In this document: positions 7,968 to 15,443 of the stretch, piece by piece
Layout: the number at the start of each line of letters is the position of its first letter
Numbering within the stretch: position 1 is the first letter of the stretch
NCBI GenBank assembly: GCA_042569595.1
Contig: JBHPHI010000001.1
Location: forward strand, 1-64,000
Origin: JBHPHI01 sp042569595
GTDB taxonomy: Bacteria > Patescibacteriota > Microgenomatia > UBA1400 > 2-01-FULL-45-11
Reading direction: 5' to 3'
Length of the DNA stretch: 64,000 nucleotides
Notes under the pieces: model-generated
Database searches by the model: none
Seen by the model: the letters and a program-made list of their open reading frames with translations, nothing else
What the model was told of the DNA's origin: nothing
Program-made: the position numbers and the translations under genes

Positions 7968-8380
7968 AAAGCCCAACTACTTAATCTACTAACCAGCGTT
8001 ACATCATGAGTCTTTGTGCCTTCATTCCAATACACCATAACTGACAATTCCGCTCCCTCATTTGGACTAGAAAACAAAGACACAGATATTTCTCGCCAAA
8101 ACTCCGTATCAGCGCCTCCCGACAAAAGTATTTTTTCATTCTGACAACTTCCGCTTTCCAACAACTCAAAAGCCACACTGTCAGCAGGAAGCGTGGGCAC
8201 ACAATATAGGGGATTAGAACCGTCTCCTTCAATAATAGTCTTAAATGGCTCCCATCCCACCTCATCACGATAATTTCTGAATGTCTCCACAGCCTCCTGA
8301 GCATATCTAGTTGCCACAGCCTTGCTCTTACTAAACCTACTATTTCTCACACTTAAAGATATTCCGGATACGATGGCCAC
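7964..8380 (-). pseudogene. pilV-like minor pilin remnant lacking its prepilin signal
   Basis: The readable frame gives ISLSVRNSRFSKSKAVATRYAQEAVETFRNYRDEVGW, the stretch that normally follows the hydrophobic helix in CPR PilV-like pseudopilins, then a plausible C-terminal pilin domain. The class III signal (GFTLIE) and most of the helix are absent. Instead the frame runs upstream, out of frame, through the 3' part of pilD as an open reading frame to 8506 with no pilin-like sequence. GTG 8380 is the nearest possible start. The gene ends by overlapping the pilW-like start (ATGA). A deletion joining pilD to pilV explains this best; an assembly error is the main alternative. Confidence 0.65.
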
Positions 8381-8994
8381 CCTAAAAGCACTCCCAAAGC
8401 GAAAGCCAATTTTACATCGCCCCAGCCCATACCCCTTCCTTTTGTTGCAAATATTAAGAGAGAGAAAAACGCTGAAAGACCCAATCCCGACACAACAGCC
8501 AACCACAAATCCCCAGATTGCATCACGCCAGTATTTACTAAAATTGTCCTATATATAAGTGCAAATATGCTTAGGAGTATTACTGTATAATCCGGAATCA
8601 AAAATGTCATGTAGTCCGTTACTAAAACTATCAATAAAAGAACTCCTACAATCAGCCAATAAGCTGGCTGAATAAAGTTAAAAGGTTGCTGAGTTAATTG
8701 AAAAAAAGCAGATCCGACCAAATACCACCAAACAAACAAAACTCCAGTCATCCCTTCAACTACAGGGTACTGCAAAGAAATTGGTTTTTTACACTTCCTA
8801 CATTTACCTCTCAATGCAACGTAAGACAGTAAAGGAATATTGTCATACCAAGCTATCGTTTTTTTACAAGAAGTGCACCTTGATCTTCCTTCAAGCGGAG
8901 ACTCATCATTTAGCGTCCTGTAAATAACAACATTTAGAAAACTCCCTATAGAGAGCCCAAACAAAAATACGATCAATACAATAAAAAGATGCAT
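8353..8994 (-). CDS. pilD: Prepilin leader peptidase PilD, C-terminally truncated
   Basis: Membrane aspartyl protease that cleaves and may N-methylate prepilins. The 213-aa frame shows the N-terminal helix GLSIGSFLNVVIYR, two CxxC pairs of the cytosolic zinc site (CTSCKK, CRKCKK), the first catalytic Asp in VTDYMTFLIPDY and the second in the GxGD motif GMGWGDVKLAFALG. Soon after this motif the protein stops (LLGWPSYPEYL), whereas family members continue for about 50-60 residues with further membrane helices. The end therefore appears lost in the same event that removed the start of pilV. Both catalytic Asp residues remain, but stability and activity are doubtful. Confidence 0.85.
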   Translation of the reverse strand: MHLFIVLIVFLFGLSIGSFLNVVIYRTLNDESPLEGRSRCTSCKKTIAWYDNIPLLSYVALRGKCRKCKKPISLQYPVVEGMTGVLFVWWYLVGSAFFQLTQQPFNFIQPAYWLIVGVLLLIVLVTDYMTFLIPDYTVILLSIFALIYRTILVNTGVMQSGDLWLAVVSGLGLSAFFSLLIFATKGRGMGWGDVKLAFALGVLLGWPSYPEYL

Positions 8995-9033
8995 AGTGTT
9001 GTTCTATATAAAATCCCTGTCCTTTTCAAGCAC

Positions 9034-9059
9034 AAAAAAGCCCCTCAGGAGAGGGGCTT
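9034..9059 (-). terminator. Intrinsic terminator after pilA
   Basis: On the minus strand AAGCCCCTC, loop TCCT, GAGGGGCTT followed by TTTT. The 9-bp stem ends the pilA transcript and splits the pilus locus into pilB-T-C-A and pilD-V-W-X-M-N-O. A strong terminator right after the major pilin is common where pilin must be expressed at a higher level than the machinery. Confidence 0.9.
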
Positions 9060-9076
9060 AATATAAATATCATCAA

Positions 9077-9724
9077 TTACGGCAAACAAATTAGCTCATC
9101 AACATAAGTGGTAGCACCTGGTGAGTTTGGACATGCATTTGTTGGAAGTTCCGCATACCTTGCTTCACATCCATCCACTGCTTCTTGCTCAAACGCGCTA
9201 GATGAAGGAGTAAAACAAATATATACACTATCATCAGTATTGGCATCAGCAGCATCTCTTTTGAATACATAAGTAGCATTTGTTGGTCGAATATTTTCTA
9301 TTTGATTAATAAAGCTTTCTTTCACCTCTTCGGTGGAAGTTAGGGCAGCCAACCAAGGTGAGTGAGCGCTATATCCAGCCCCACCAATCTGACAAAAACC
9401 ATTAGTAGTTAAACAAGCAGTAGTTGCGGCTCCCGGAAGTTCTTCCGTTGGAAGAGTGTCAGCAGTATCTCCACCACCATAGCTAAAATCATTCCACGGA
9501 TATATTTCGTGAATGGCATAATACCTATCAATTGCATTCAGCAATTGAGCAGCGTTAGAACGAACCCTAGTATCTCTACCTTTATTTATCTGTTCAACCG
9601 GATTAATAGAGGAAAGAACAGCAACAGCTAACACACCTATCACTGCAATAACAACAAGAAGTTCGATCATGGTAAAACCACCACTACCTCCTCCAAGTCT
9701 TATTTTTTGAAAAATTTTTCTCAT
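9077..9724 (-). CDS. pilA: Type IV major pilin-like prepilin
   Basis: The 215-aa prepilin has a 16-residue leader (MRKIFQKIRLGGGSGG), the cleavage box GG/FTMIELLVVIAVIGVL with Glu at +5, and a hydrophobic helix of about 20 residues. The ectodomain has a pilin-like INKGRDTRVRSNAAQLLNAI helix and several cysteines (TTACLTTNGFCQ, VYICF, DGCEARY, NACPN, LICLP). It lies 16 nt after pilC and is followed by a strong terminator. Being in the core operon and having the best prepilin signal, it is the likely main pilin, but no expression data are available. Confidence 0.85.
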   Translation of the reverse strand: MRKIFQKIRLGGGSGGFTMIELLVVIAVIGVLAVAVLSSINPVEQINKGRDTRVRSNAAQLLNAIDRYYAIHEIYPWNDFSYGGGDTADTLPTEELPGAATTACLTTNGFCQIGGAGYSAHSPWLAALTSTEEVKESFINQIENIRPTNATYVFKRDAADANTDDSVYICFTPSSSAFEQEAVDGCEARYAELPTNACPNSPGATTYVDELICLP

Positions 9725-9740
9725 GGCAGACCTTTCTTTT

Positions 9741-10940
9741 TTAAAATTGACTAGTAAGGTTGTATATCGGCATCACGATTGCAATTATCAAAAACGCCAC
9801 ACCTACGCCTAGTAAGATCATGATAAGAGGCTCTAAAGCGGTTGTCAAATTTTTTATCAAGCTTTCAGCTTCTGCCTCAAAATAAGTAGACACTTTAAGT
9901 AAAACTTCATCTAATTTTCCAGTTTCTTCTCCCACCGCTACCATCTGAGGAACAATCATTGGATATAGACTGTCATTCAACAATGTATCCGCAAGAGGAA
10001 CACCTTTTTCTACAGACTTTGAAATCTTCAGTATTGCTGTTCTATATACCTGATTTCCCACAGCTTCAGCAGAGATATTCAAAGCTTCAAGAATTGATAC
10101 GCCTGCGCTTATCAGCAAAGCCAGCGTTCTTGAAAATTCAGCTAATATTATTTTTTTGCGAAGCATTCCAAAAACTGGCATTTTTAATAAATATTCATCT
10201 ACTTTTTTCTGGCCTTTTTTAGTTTTTTTCCAAGACATAAGACCATAAACCCCCCCCACAGCCACCAAAATAAACACATACCACAGTTTAGAAAAGAATT
10301 TTGAGACATTAATAAGCATTTGTGTTGCAAAAGGCAAGTCTGCCCCAAAATCCTCATACATCACAGTAAGTTTTGGTATCACAAAAACCATCATCACGAA
10401 TGTCACCAAAAGCATTCCAATAACAACGATAATTGGATAAACCAAGGCTCCTTTTGTTTTTGATTTAAAGTCCTCTTGGGTCTCCATGTTGTCTGCCAAT
10501 CGATTTAAAATATTATCCAAAACTCCAGCAGCTTCACCAGCTCTTATTAAAGACACATATACCTTTGAAAAAGCTTCATGCTTATCCATTGCGTCACCTA
10601 AAGAAATTCCACCCTGCACATCCCTCATCACTTCATCAATGATCTTCCCAAACTCTACATTTCCTTGATTCTTTAAAACATTTAAGGCTTGAGTGAGGGG
10701 AAGTCCTGAATTTATCATTGTAGCCAGCTGACGAGTGAAAGTAACAATGTCCTTGCTTTTTATCTTGCTCATTCCAGAAAGAAGATTCCCAAACAAGGGT
10801 TCTGAAGTATTTTTTAAAGAGATTATTACTAATTGACGAGATCGCAACTGTCCCAACGCCTGAGCTTCAGAATTAGCTTCAATTTTACCTTTAACTTTCT
10901 CACCGGATTTTTTTTTAGCTACATAATCAAATATGATCAT
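9741..10940 (-). CDS. pilC: Type IV pilus platform protein PilC
   Basis: Polytopic inner-membrane platform that the PilB and PilT motors act on. The 399-aa protein has the family N-terminus (FDYVAKKKSGEKVKGKIEA), two GspF-like helical domains with FTRQLATMINSGLPLTQAL (about residues 66-84) and FSRTLALLISAGVSILEAL (about 269-287), and three hydrophobic segments near residues 165-190, 215-235 and 370-392. Length is normal (about 400). It starts 1 nt after the pilT stop. Confidence 0.95.
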   Translation of the reverse strand: MIIFDYVAKKKSGEKVKGKIEANSEAQALGQLRSRQLVIISLKNTSEPLFGNLLSGMSKIKSKDIVTFTRQLATMINSGLPLTQALNVLKNQGNVEFGKIIDEVMRDVQGGISLGDAMDKHEAFSKVYVSLIRAGEAAGVLDNILNRLADNMETQEDFKSKTKGALVYPIIVVIGMLLVTFVMMVFVIPKLTVMYEDFGADLPFATQMLINVSKFFSKLWYVFILVAVGGVYGLMSWKKTKKGQKKVDEYLLKMPVFGMLRKKIILAEFSRTLALLISAGVSILEALNISAEAVGNQVYRTAILKISKSVEKGVPLADTLLNDSLYPMIVPQMVAVGEETGKLDEVLLKVSTYFEAEAESLIKNLTTALEPLIMILLGVGVAFLIIAIVMPIYNLTSQF

Positions 10941-10941
10941 C

Positions 10942-12006
10942 TTACATTCCTGATTGAACTAGTCTCACCAATTCAGTAGGTCTTAACGCGTGTTCTTTTG
11001 CAACATCCATTGAAACTGTTCCATTCTTCACCCAATACGCCAAACTAGTTTCCAACGTCATCATTCCCACCTCAGAAGAGGTTTGAATAATATTGTCAAT
11101 CTGATGGCTTTTCCCTTCACGTATAGTATTCCGCACAGCCGAATTTCCAAGGAGAACCTCCGTAGCCGGAACCCTCTTTCCCTCAACAGTTGGAATCAAT
11201 CTTTGTGATAAAACGACTTCTAAGGAGTTTGATAACTGCATCCTAACCTGAGATTGTTGATGTTCTGGAAAAACATCAATTATTCTATCAATTGTTTGAG
11301 CAGCAGAGTTCGTGTGAAGTGTAGCTAAAACAACATGTCCTGTTTCTGCCACAGTTATTGCAGCAGCAATTGTCTCGTAGTCTCTCATTTCTCCCACCAA
11401 AACAATATCAGGGTCCTCGCGCAAAGCACTTCTTAACGCTACATCCCAAGAATGAGTATCATTGTGTAGCTCCCTCTGAGAAATAATTGATTTTTGAGGA
11501 GAATATACAAACTCAATTGGATCTTCAATAGTAACAATATGCTCAGCTCTCGATTGATTTATCTCTTCAATAATTGAAGCTAAAGTACTCGATTTTCCAT
11601 GACCAGTTGGACCTGTACATAAAATCAGTCCCTGTCTTAGTTGAGTAAAATTATGAACAATTGAAGGAAGCCTTAATTCGTTTATTGTTGGAACTTTTGG
11701 TGGAATCAAACGAAGCGAAGCAGCAGGACTGCCTTTTTGGTGATACACATTTACCCTAAATCTTCCCAGATCTCCAAAACGGTAAGAAAAATCTAATTCT
11801 TTATTGTTCGCGTATATTTCTTTTTGTTCTGGAGTTAGTAGAGATTGCACAAACTCAGTAGATTGCTCTACGGTCAGCAACGACATACCCTCAACTGGGG
11901 TTAATCTCCCTTCTATTCTTAGTGTTGGAGGAGTTCCAACCACCATATGAAGGTCAGACGCCTTCTTATCAACCACCATTTGTAATAGTTTTGATCCAAG
12001 ATTCAT
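10942..12006 (-). CDS. pilT: Pilus retraction ATPase PilT
   Basis: Hexameric ATPase that powers pilus retraction and twitching. The 354-aa protein shows the N-terminal KASDLHMVVGTPPTLRIEG, Walker A in CTGPTGHGKSSTLAS (GxxGxGKS, about residues 130-142), the Asp box HIVTIEDPIEFVY, Walker B in DIVLVGEMRDYETI and the His box HVVLATLHTNSAAQTI. The family AIRNLIRE motif appears as VRNTIREGKSHQI. Length is typical (345-370). It is 2 nt after pilB, so these genes are co-transcribed. Confidence 0.96.
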   Translation of the reverse strand: MNLGSKLLQMVVDKKASDLHMVVGTPPTLRIEGRLTPVEGMSLLTVEQSTEFVQSLLTPEQKEIYANNKELDFSYRFGDLGRFRVNVYHQKGSPAASLRLIPPKVPTINELRLPSIVHNFTQLRQGLILCTGPTGHGKSSTLASIIEEINQSRAEHIVTIEDPIEFVYSPQKSIISQRELHNDTHSWDVALRSALREDPDIVLVGEMRDYETIAAAITVAETGHVVLATLHTNSAAQTIDRIIDVFPEHQQSQVRMQLSNSLEVVLSQRLIPTVEGKRVPATEVLLGNSAVRNTIREGKSHQIDNIIQTSSEVGMMTLETSLAYWVKNGTVSMDVAKEHALRPTELVRLVQSGM

Positions 12007-12008
12007 AA

Positions 12009-14069
12009 TTACACCTCAGCCACTCTCAACACTTCTTCAAGTGTTGTTGCTCCCTCAAGGGACTTCATATAACCATCCTGCTTCATTAGCATCATTCCCT
12101 CAGCGATAGCTGCTTCTTCAACCGCGGATGCGGGAGCTCTCTCCAATATCAATTTACTTATGGAGTTTGTAATAGGCATCACTTCAAATATTCCAATTCG
12201 CCCAGAATAACCAGAATCACCACACTCAGAACATCCCTTGCCCTTAAATAGGGTAGGTTGCTTTCCATTTATTTTCTTCTGCTTTACAAATCCATCATAT
12301 AAAGAACCCAACACATCCTTAATATCATCTATAACTTCTTGTTCTGGAGAATATTCTTCCTTACAGTGTTCACAAATTTTTCTTGTAACACGCTGGGCCA
12401 CAATCGCCGTCATAGAAGATGCGAGTAAAAACGGCTCAGCTTCCATATCCAATAAACGAGGTAGCGCTCCGGCTGAGGAATTTGTATGCAGAGTAGAGAA
12501 CACCAAGTGACCCGTCAGAGATGCTTGAATTGCCAAATCCGCAGTTTCATTATCTCTAACCTCTCCTACCATAATTACATTAGGATCTTGCCTCAAAAAA
12601 CTTCGTAATCCGGAGGCAAAAGTCAGTCCAGCAGTAGTATTTATTTGAACCTGATTCACGCCAGGCATTTCGTACTCAACTGGATCTTCCAAAGTAATAA
12701 TGTTCACCTTTGGAGTGTTGATTTTACTTAAAATTGCATAAAGAGTAGTTGTTTTACCAGATCCAGTAGGCCCCGTAATCAAAACAATTCCGTGAGGAAC
12801 AAGAACTGCATCTTCAAGATTTTTCAAAGCTCGCCCCCTAAGACCCAGGTCTGGAAGGGTTGGAACAACACTAGTCTTCTTCAGTAACCTCATCACAACT
12901 TTTTCTCCATGAACAGTTGGTAAGCTTGAAACACGAAGGTCAACCTCTTCATTGTTTGCGGTGAAATTAAAACGACCATCTTGAGGCAATCGACGCTCAT
13001 CAATCTTAAGTCTTGCCAAAATCTTTATTCTTGAAACTACTGCGTCATGCACTTTCAATGGAAGAACTAATTTTTCTCTCAAAATTCCGTCTATTCTATA
13101 ACGAACTCTTGTCTTTGTTTCTTGAGGTTCGATATGAACATCACTCGCGCGAGACCGAAGAGCAAAAGTAAGCAAGGTCTCAACAATTTTTGCAATAGGA
13201 GCCTCTCGAATAACTTGCCCTAACTGAGTAACATCGATTGTCCTTTTAGTTGCTTCTTGGGTATCTTTTAATGCTGCTGAAACTTCTCCTGATAGGGTTT
13301 GAGCATACTGCTCAGAAAAAGCCAGATCCATATCAGATTCTGTTACCAAATGAGGAACAACTCTCATTCCTGTTTTCTTTTCAACAAAGTCAATCGCTTG
13401 TAAATCCAACGGATTTACCATAGCCACAGAAAGAGTGTTGTTTTTATTGTCGACAGAGAAGGGGAGAGTTTTGTATCTTCTAGAAACAGCTTCCGGCAAA
13501 ACAGAAAGGGCTTCTGGAGAAACAGCAACTTCTGCCAATTTTATATATGGAACGTTCAAATACTCAGCTCTTGCCTGGGAAAAAGCATCTTCTGACACTA
13601 GGCCTTGCTCCAACAAAATATCTTCAGCTCGCTTTCCGGTCCTAGCACTTTCTACTCTAAGCTCCTCAAACTGACCATCAGATATCAATTCTTTTTTATG
13701 AAGAACATCCAAAATGGAGTTTGACACACTAGAACTTGATATCCCATTAGAAGGTTGCTCTTTTTTTGATGGCGAGCTTTTCTCACTCTCGACTCCAGCA
13801 TCACCATCCAATAAACTGGCTGAGCCAGTCGTCTTGTCAACAGGCTTTACATTTCCAGACTCATCAATTTCTTGAATTAAAGCCTCCCCATCATCAGATT
13901 TAGGTAATTGTTCAACTACATCCTGGGGGCTTTCAGTTTGTTGATTATTAAGATCGTTTGAAAAACTTCCAACAGGCTCTACGGGAACATCATTTACTGC
14001 ATCAACCTGGCTTGCAGGAACAGCATCATTATTGCTTTGGTTTGGATTCTGGGCAGGTGTTTGATCCAT
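12009..14069 (-). CDS. pilB: Pilus extension ATPase PilB with a long acidic N-terminal extension
   Basis: ATPase that drives pilus polymerisation. Of 686 residues, roughly the first 110 are a low-complexity, Asn/Gln/Asp/Ser-rich extension not found in standard PilB (about 560-570 aa). Next comes a GspE N-terminal domain (LVSEDAFSQARAEYLNVPYI), the ATPase with Walker A GPTGSGKTTTLYA, ITLEDPVEYEMPG, Walker B VIMVGEVRDNETA and the His box LVFSTLHTNSSAGAL. A C4 zinc site (CEHC and CSECGDSGYSGR) is present, with spacing widened by an insert of about 40 residues. A promoter and a palindrome lie upstream, divergent from the holB-like gene. Confidence 0.95.
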   Translation of the reverse strand: MDQTPAQNPNQSNNDAVPASQVDAVNDVPVEPVGSFSNDLNNQQTESPQDVVEQLPKSDDGEALIQEIDESGNVKPVDKTTGSASLLDGDAGVESEKSSPSKKEQPSNGISSSSVSNSILDVLHKKELISDGQFEELRVESARTGKRAEDILLEQGLVSEDAFSQARAEYLNVPYIKLAEVAVSPEALSVLPEAVSRRYKTLPFSVDNKNNTLSVAMVNPLDLQAIDFVEKKTGMRVVPHLVTESDMDLAFSEQYAQTLSGEVSAALKDTQEATKRTIDVTQLGQVIREAPIAKIVETLLTFALRSRASDVHIEPQETKTRVRYRIDGILREKLVLPLKVHDAVVSRIKILARLKIDERRLPQDGRFNFTANNEEVDLRVSSLPTVHGEKVVMRLLKKTSVVPTLPDLGLRGRALKNLEDAVLVPHGIVLITGPTGSGKTTTLYAILSKINTPKVNIITLEDPVEYEMPGVNQVQINTTAGLTFASGLRSFLRQDPNVIMVGEVRDNETADLAIQASLTGHLVFSTLHTNSSAGALPRLLDMEAEPFLLASSMTAIVAQRVTRKICEHCKEEYSPEQEVIDDIKDVLGSLYDGFVKQKKINGKQPTLFKGKGCSECGDSGYSGRIGIFEVMPITNSISKLILERAPASAVEEAAIAEGMMLMKQDGYMKSLEGATTLEEVLRVAEV

Positions 14070-14087
14070 ATTTACAACAAAAACTTA

Positions 14088-14098
14088 CCGATTATCGG
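14088..14098. promoter_or_regulatory. Palindrome in the pilB leader
   Basis: CCGAT-T-ATCGG, a perfect 5+5 palindrome with a 1-nt centre, 19-29 nt upstream of the pilB start and just downstream of its predicted promoter. It could be an operator for pilus expression. It is short, so chance is possible. Confidence 0.35.
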
Positions 14099-14116
14099 CT
14101 AATTTCTGCTAAAAAC

Positions 14117-14145
14117 AGTGTATTTAATTCACTCAATAAATGCAA
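14117..14145 (-). promoter_or_regulatory. Predicted pilB promoter
   Basis: On the minus strand TTGCAT (14145-14140), a 17-nt spacer and TACACT (14122-14117). Transcription would start near 14110, leaving a leader of about 40 nt with no clear Shine-Dalgarno. It is the likely start of the pilB-T-C-A operon. Confidence 0.5.
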
Positions 14146-14152
14146 TACGCCA

Positions 14153-14161
14153 TGCTACAAT
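14153..14161 (+). promoter_or_regulatory. Extended -10 for the holB-like gene
   Basis: TGC-TACAAT with no good -35 box. It ends 10 nt before ATG 14172, so the transcript would have almost no leader. The same TGC-TACAAT unit occurs before rpmF and rpmE. Confidence 0.55.
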
Positions 14162-14171
14162 CCAATCACTT

Positions 14172-14813
14172 ATGCATTCACATCTAATAATCTCGCCCTC
14201 AAAACAAGCGCTCGAAATCGCAAGCCAGATCTCTCCACAAGAAATTAAAAGTGGAATAGACGTTTTTATTTCAAACGATGAAGGATCTCTCGGAATAGAA
14301 GCCATTAGAAACCTAAAAATTTTTCTACAAAAAAAGCCTTTCGAAAAAGACTATCAAATTGTATATATCGAATCCGCGGAAAGACTTACAGTTCCAGCCC
14401 AAAACTCCCTGCTCAAAACCCTCGAAGAACCGCCTCCAAATTGTATTATCTTCCTCACTACAACATCATCTGACAAGCTCCTTCCTACCGTAATTTCCAG
14501 ATGCCAAATTCATCGCAACAAGCGAGAAATTAAAAAGGTTGATAACTCAAATGACTTTAAAACAACGTATAAGGAAATACTGTCATCTTCTGTTTCCCAA
14601 AAAGTTTCAATAGCTCAAGAGCATGCATACCCCAAAGACAAAACAAAGATACTTCTTCAAAATGCCATCGAACTTTTTAGAAAAATGCTTTATCAAAACC
14701 CAACAAACGAAATAAAAAACAACCTTAAAATTGCACAAAAATCTTTATTAAGAATCCAACAAAACGTCGATCCTCGCTTAACCATTGAACATTTTTTCAT
14801 AAACCTCTCTTAA
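14172..14813 (+). CDS. DNA polymerase III delta-prime-like clamp-loader subunit
   Basis: A 213-aa protein similar to the AAA+ core of HolB/DnaX. It contains YQIVYIESAERLTVPAQNSLLKTLEEPPPNCIIFLTTTSSDKLLPTVISRCQ, the conserved sensor segment (AQNALLKTLEEPP and the SRC motif). The N-terminal Walker A seen in DnaX is absent, as expected for delta-prime. It is short compared with E. coli HolB (334 aa), and the C-terminal collar domain is reduced. I chose ATG 14172 because the -10 box lies 10 nt upstream and homology begins there; a start at 14118 would precede the promoter. Confidence 0.82.
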   Translation: MHSHLIISPSKQALEIASQISPQEIKSGIDVFISNDEGSLGIEAIRNLKIFLQKKPFEKDYQIVYIESAERLTVPAQNSLLKTLEEPPPNCIIFLTTTSSDKLLPTVISRCQIHRNKREIKKVDNSNDFKTTYKEILSSSVSQKVSIAQEHAYPKDKTKILLQNAIELFRKMLYQNPTNEIKNNLKIAQKSLLRIQQNVDPRLTIEHFFINLS

Positions 14814-14870
14814 AAAAACTCTCATTCCTGATAAAATACACCCAAGTAATATAGTAGGAAACTTGAAAAT

Positions 14871-15314
14871 ATGAAAATAACCATTTGCGGTAGCATGGCT
14901 AAATTAAACAAAATGCTAGAACTTCAAAAAAATCTTGAGAAAATCGGACATGCTGTTAAAGTCCCTCAGATCGAAATCAAAAACCAAGAAGGTGAGCTAC
15001 TCACTCAAAAGCAATACGACTCTATCCGAAAAACTGCTAAAAACGAGGATCGTTGGGTGTGGGATATAAATAGAGAAGCTATGCGCGATCACTTTGTTAA
15101 AATTACCTGGTCAGATGCCATACTAATCCCAAACTATGAAAAAGACGATGTGCCGAATTACATCGGACCCAACACTCTTATGGAAATGGGTTTGGCTTTA
15201 TTCCTCAACAAAAAAATATTCCTTCTCAATCAAATTCCAGATATTCCAAGTAAAGAAGAAATTCTTGGAGTGGACCCTGTTATTCTTGATGGAGACCTTT
15301 CAAAAATTCAATAA
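14871..15314 (+). CDS. Nucleoside 2-deoxyribosyltransferase-like protein
   Basis: A 147-aa Rossmann-like protein. It has the N-terminal strand MKITICGSMAKL, a nucleotide-binding-like SDAILIPNYEKD and the family helix GPNTLMEMGLALFLNKKIFLL, in which the Glu of NTLMEMG matches the catalytic Glu of nucleoside 2-deoxyribosyltransferases (PF05014). Proteins of this shape in small genomes may salvage nucleosides or cleave odd nucleotides. Two related genes occur at 62129 and 63699. Stand-alone gene with a possible TATAGT -10 at 14850-14855. Confidence 0.65.
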   Translation: MKITICGSMAKLNKMLELQKNLEKIGHAVKVPQIEIKNQEGELLTQKQYDSIRKTAKNEDRWVWDINREAMRDHFVKITWSDAILIPNYEKDDVPNYIGPNTLMEMGLALFLNKKIFLLNQIPDIPSKEEILGVDPVILDGDLSKIQ

Positions 15315-15379
15315 AAATTCATAGACAGAGGAGGATTCCTCTGCTTAGACAAAGTCTCATCAAATGACCATCTAATGGC

Positions 15380-15408
15380 TAGACTCGCGATGGATCGTTT
15401 GATATAGT
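15380..15408 (+). promoter_or_regulatory. Predicted gyrB promoter and 5' hairpin
   Basis: TAGACT (15380-15385), a 17-nt spacer and TATAGT (15403-15408) with an extended TGA. Just downstream, CCCTT-TACG-AAGGG (15417-15430) followed by a T-rich run could form a 5' hairpin that also holds the AAGGGG ribosome binding site. An ATG at 15414, 5 nt after the -10 and in frame with gyrB, would make a leaderless start adding 10 residues. Confidence 0.5.
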
Positions 15409-15443
15409 TGTATATGCCCTTTACGAAGGGGTATTTATTTTTT

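Noticed and set aside
7967..8506. Full 180-aa protein from the GTG at 8506
   Set aside because: The first 43 residues are a shadow of pilD in another frame and have no pilin-like signal; only the part after 8380 is pilin-like.
15326..15343. Terminator between the deoxyribosyltransferase-like gene and gyrB
   Set aside because: CAGAGGA-GGAT-TCCTCTG is a fair 7-bp stem but has no T run after it on either strand.
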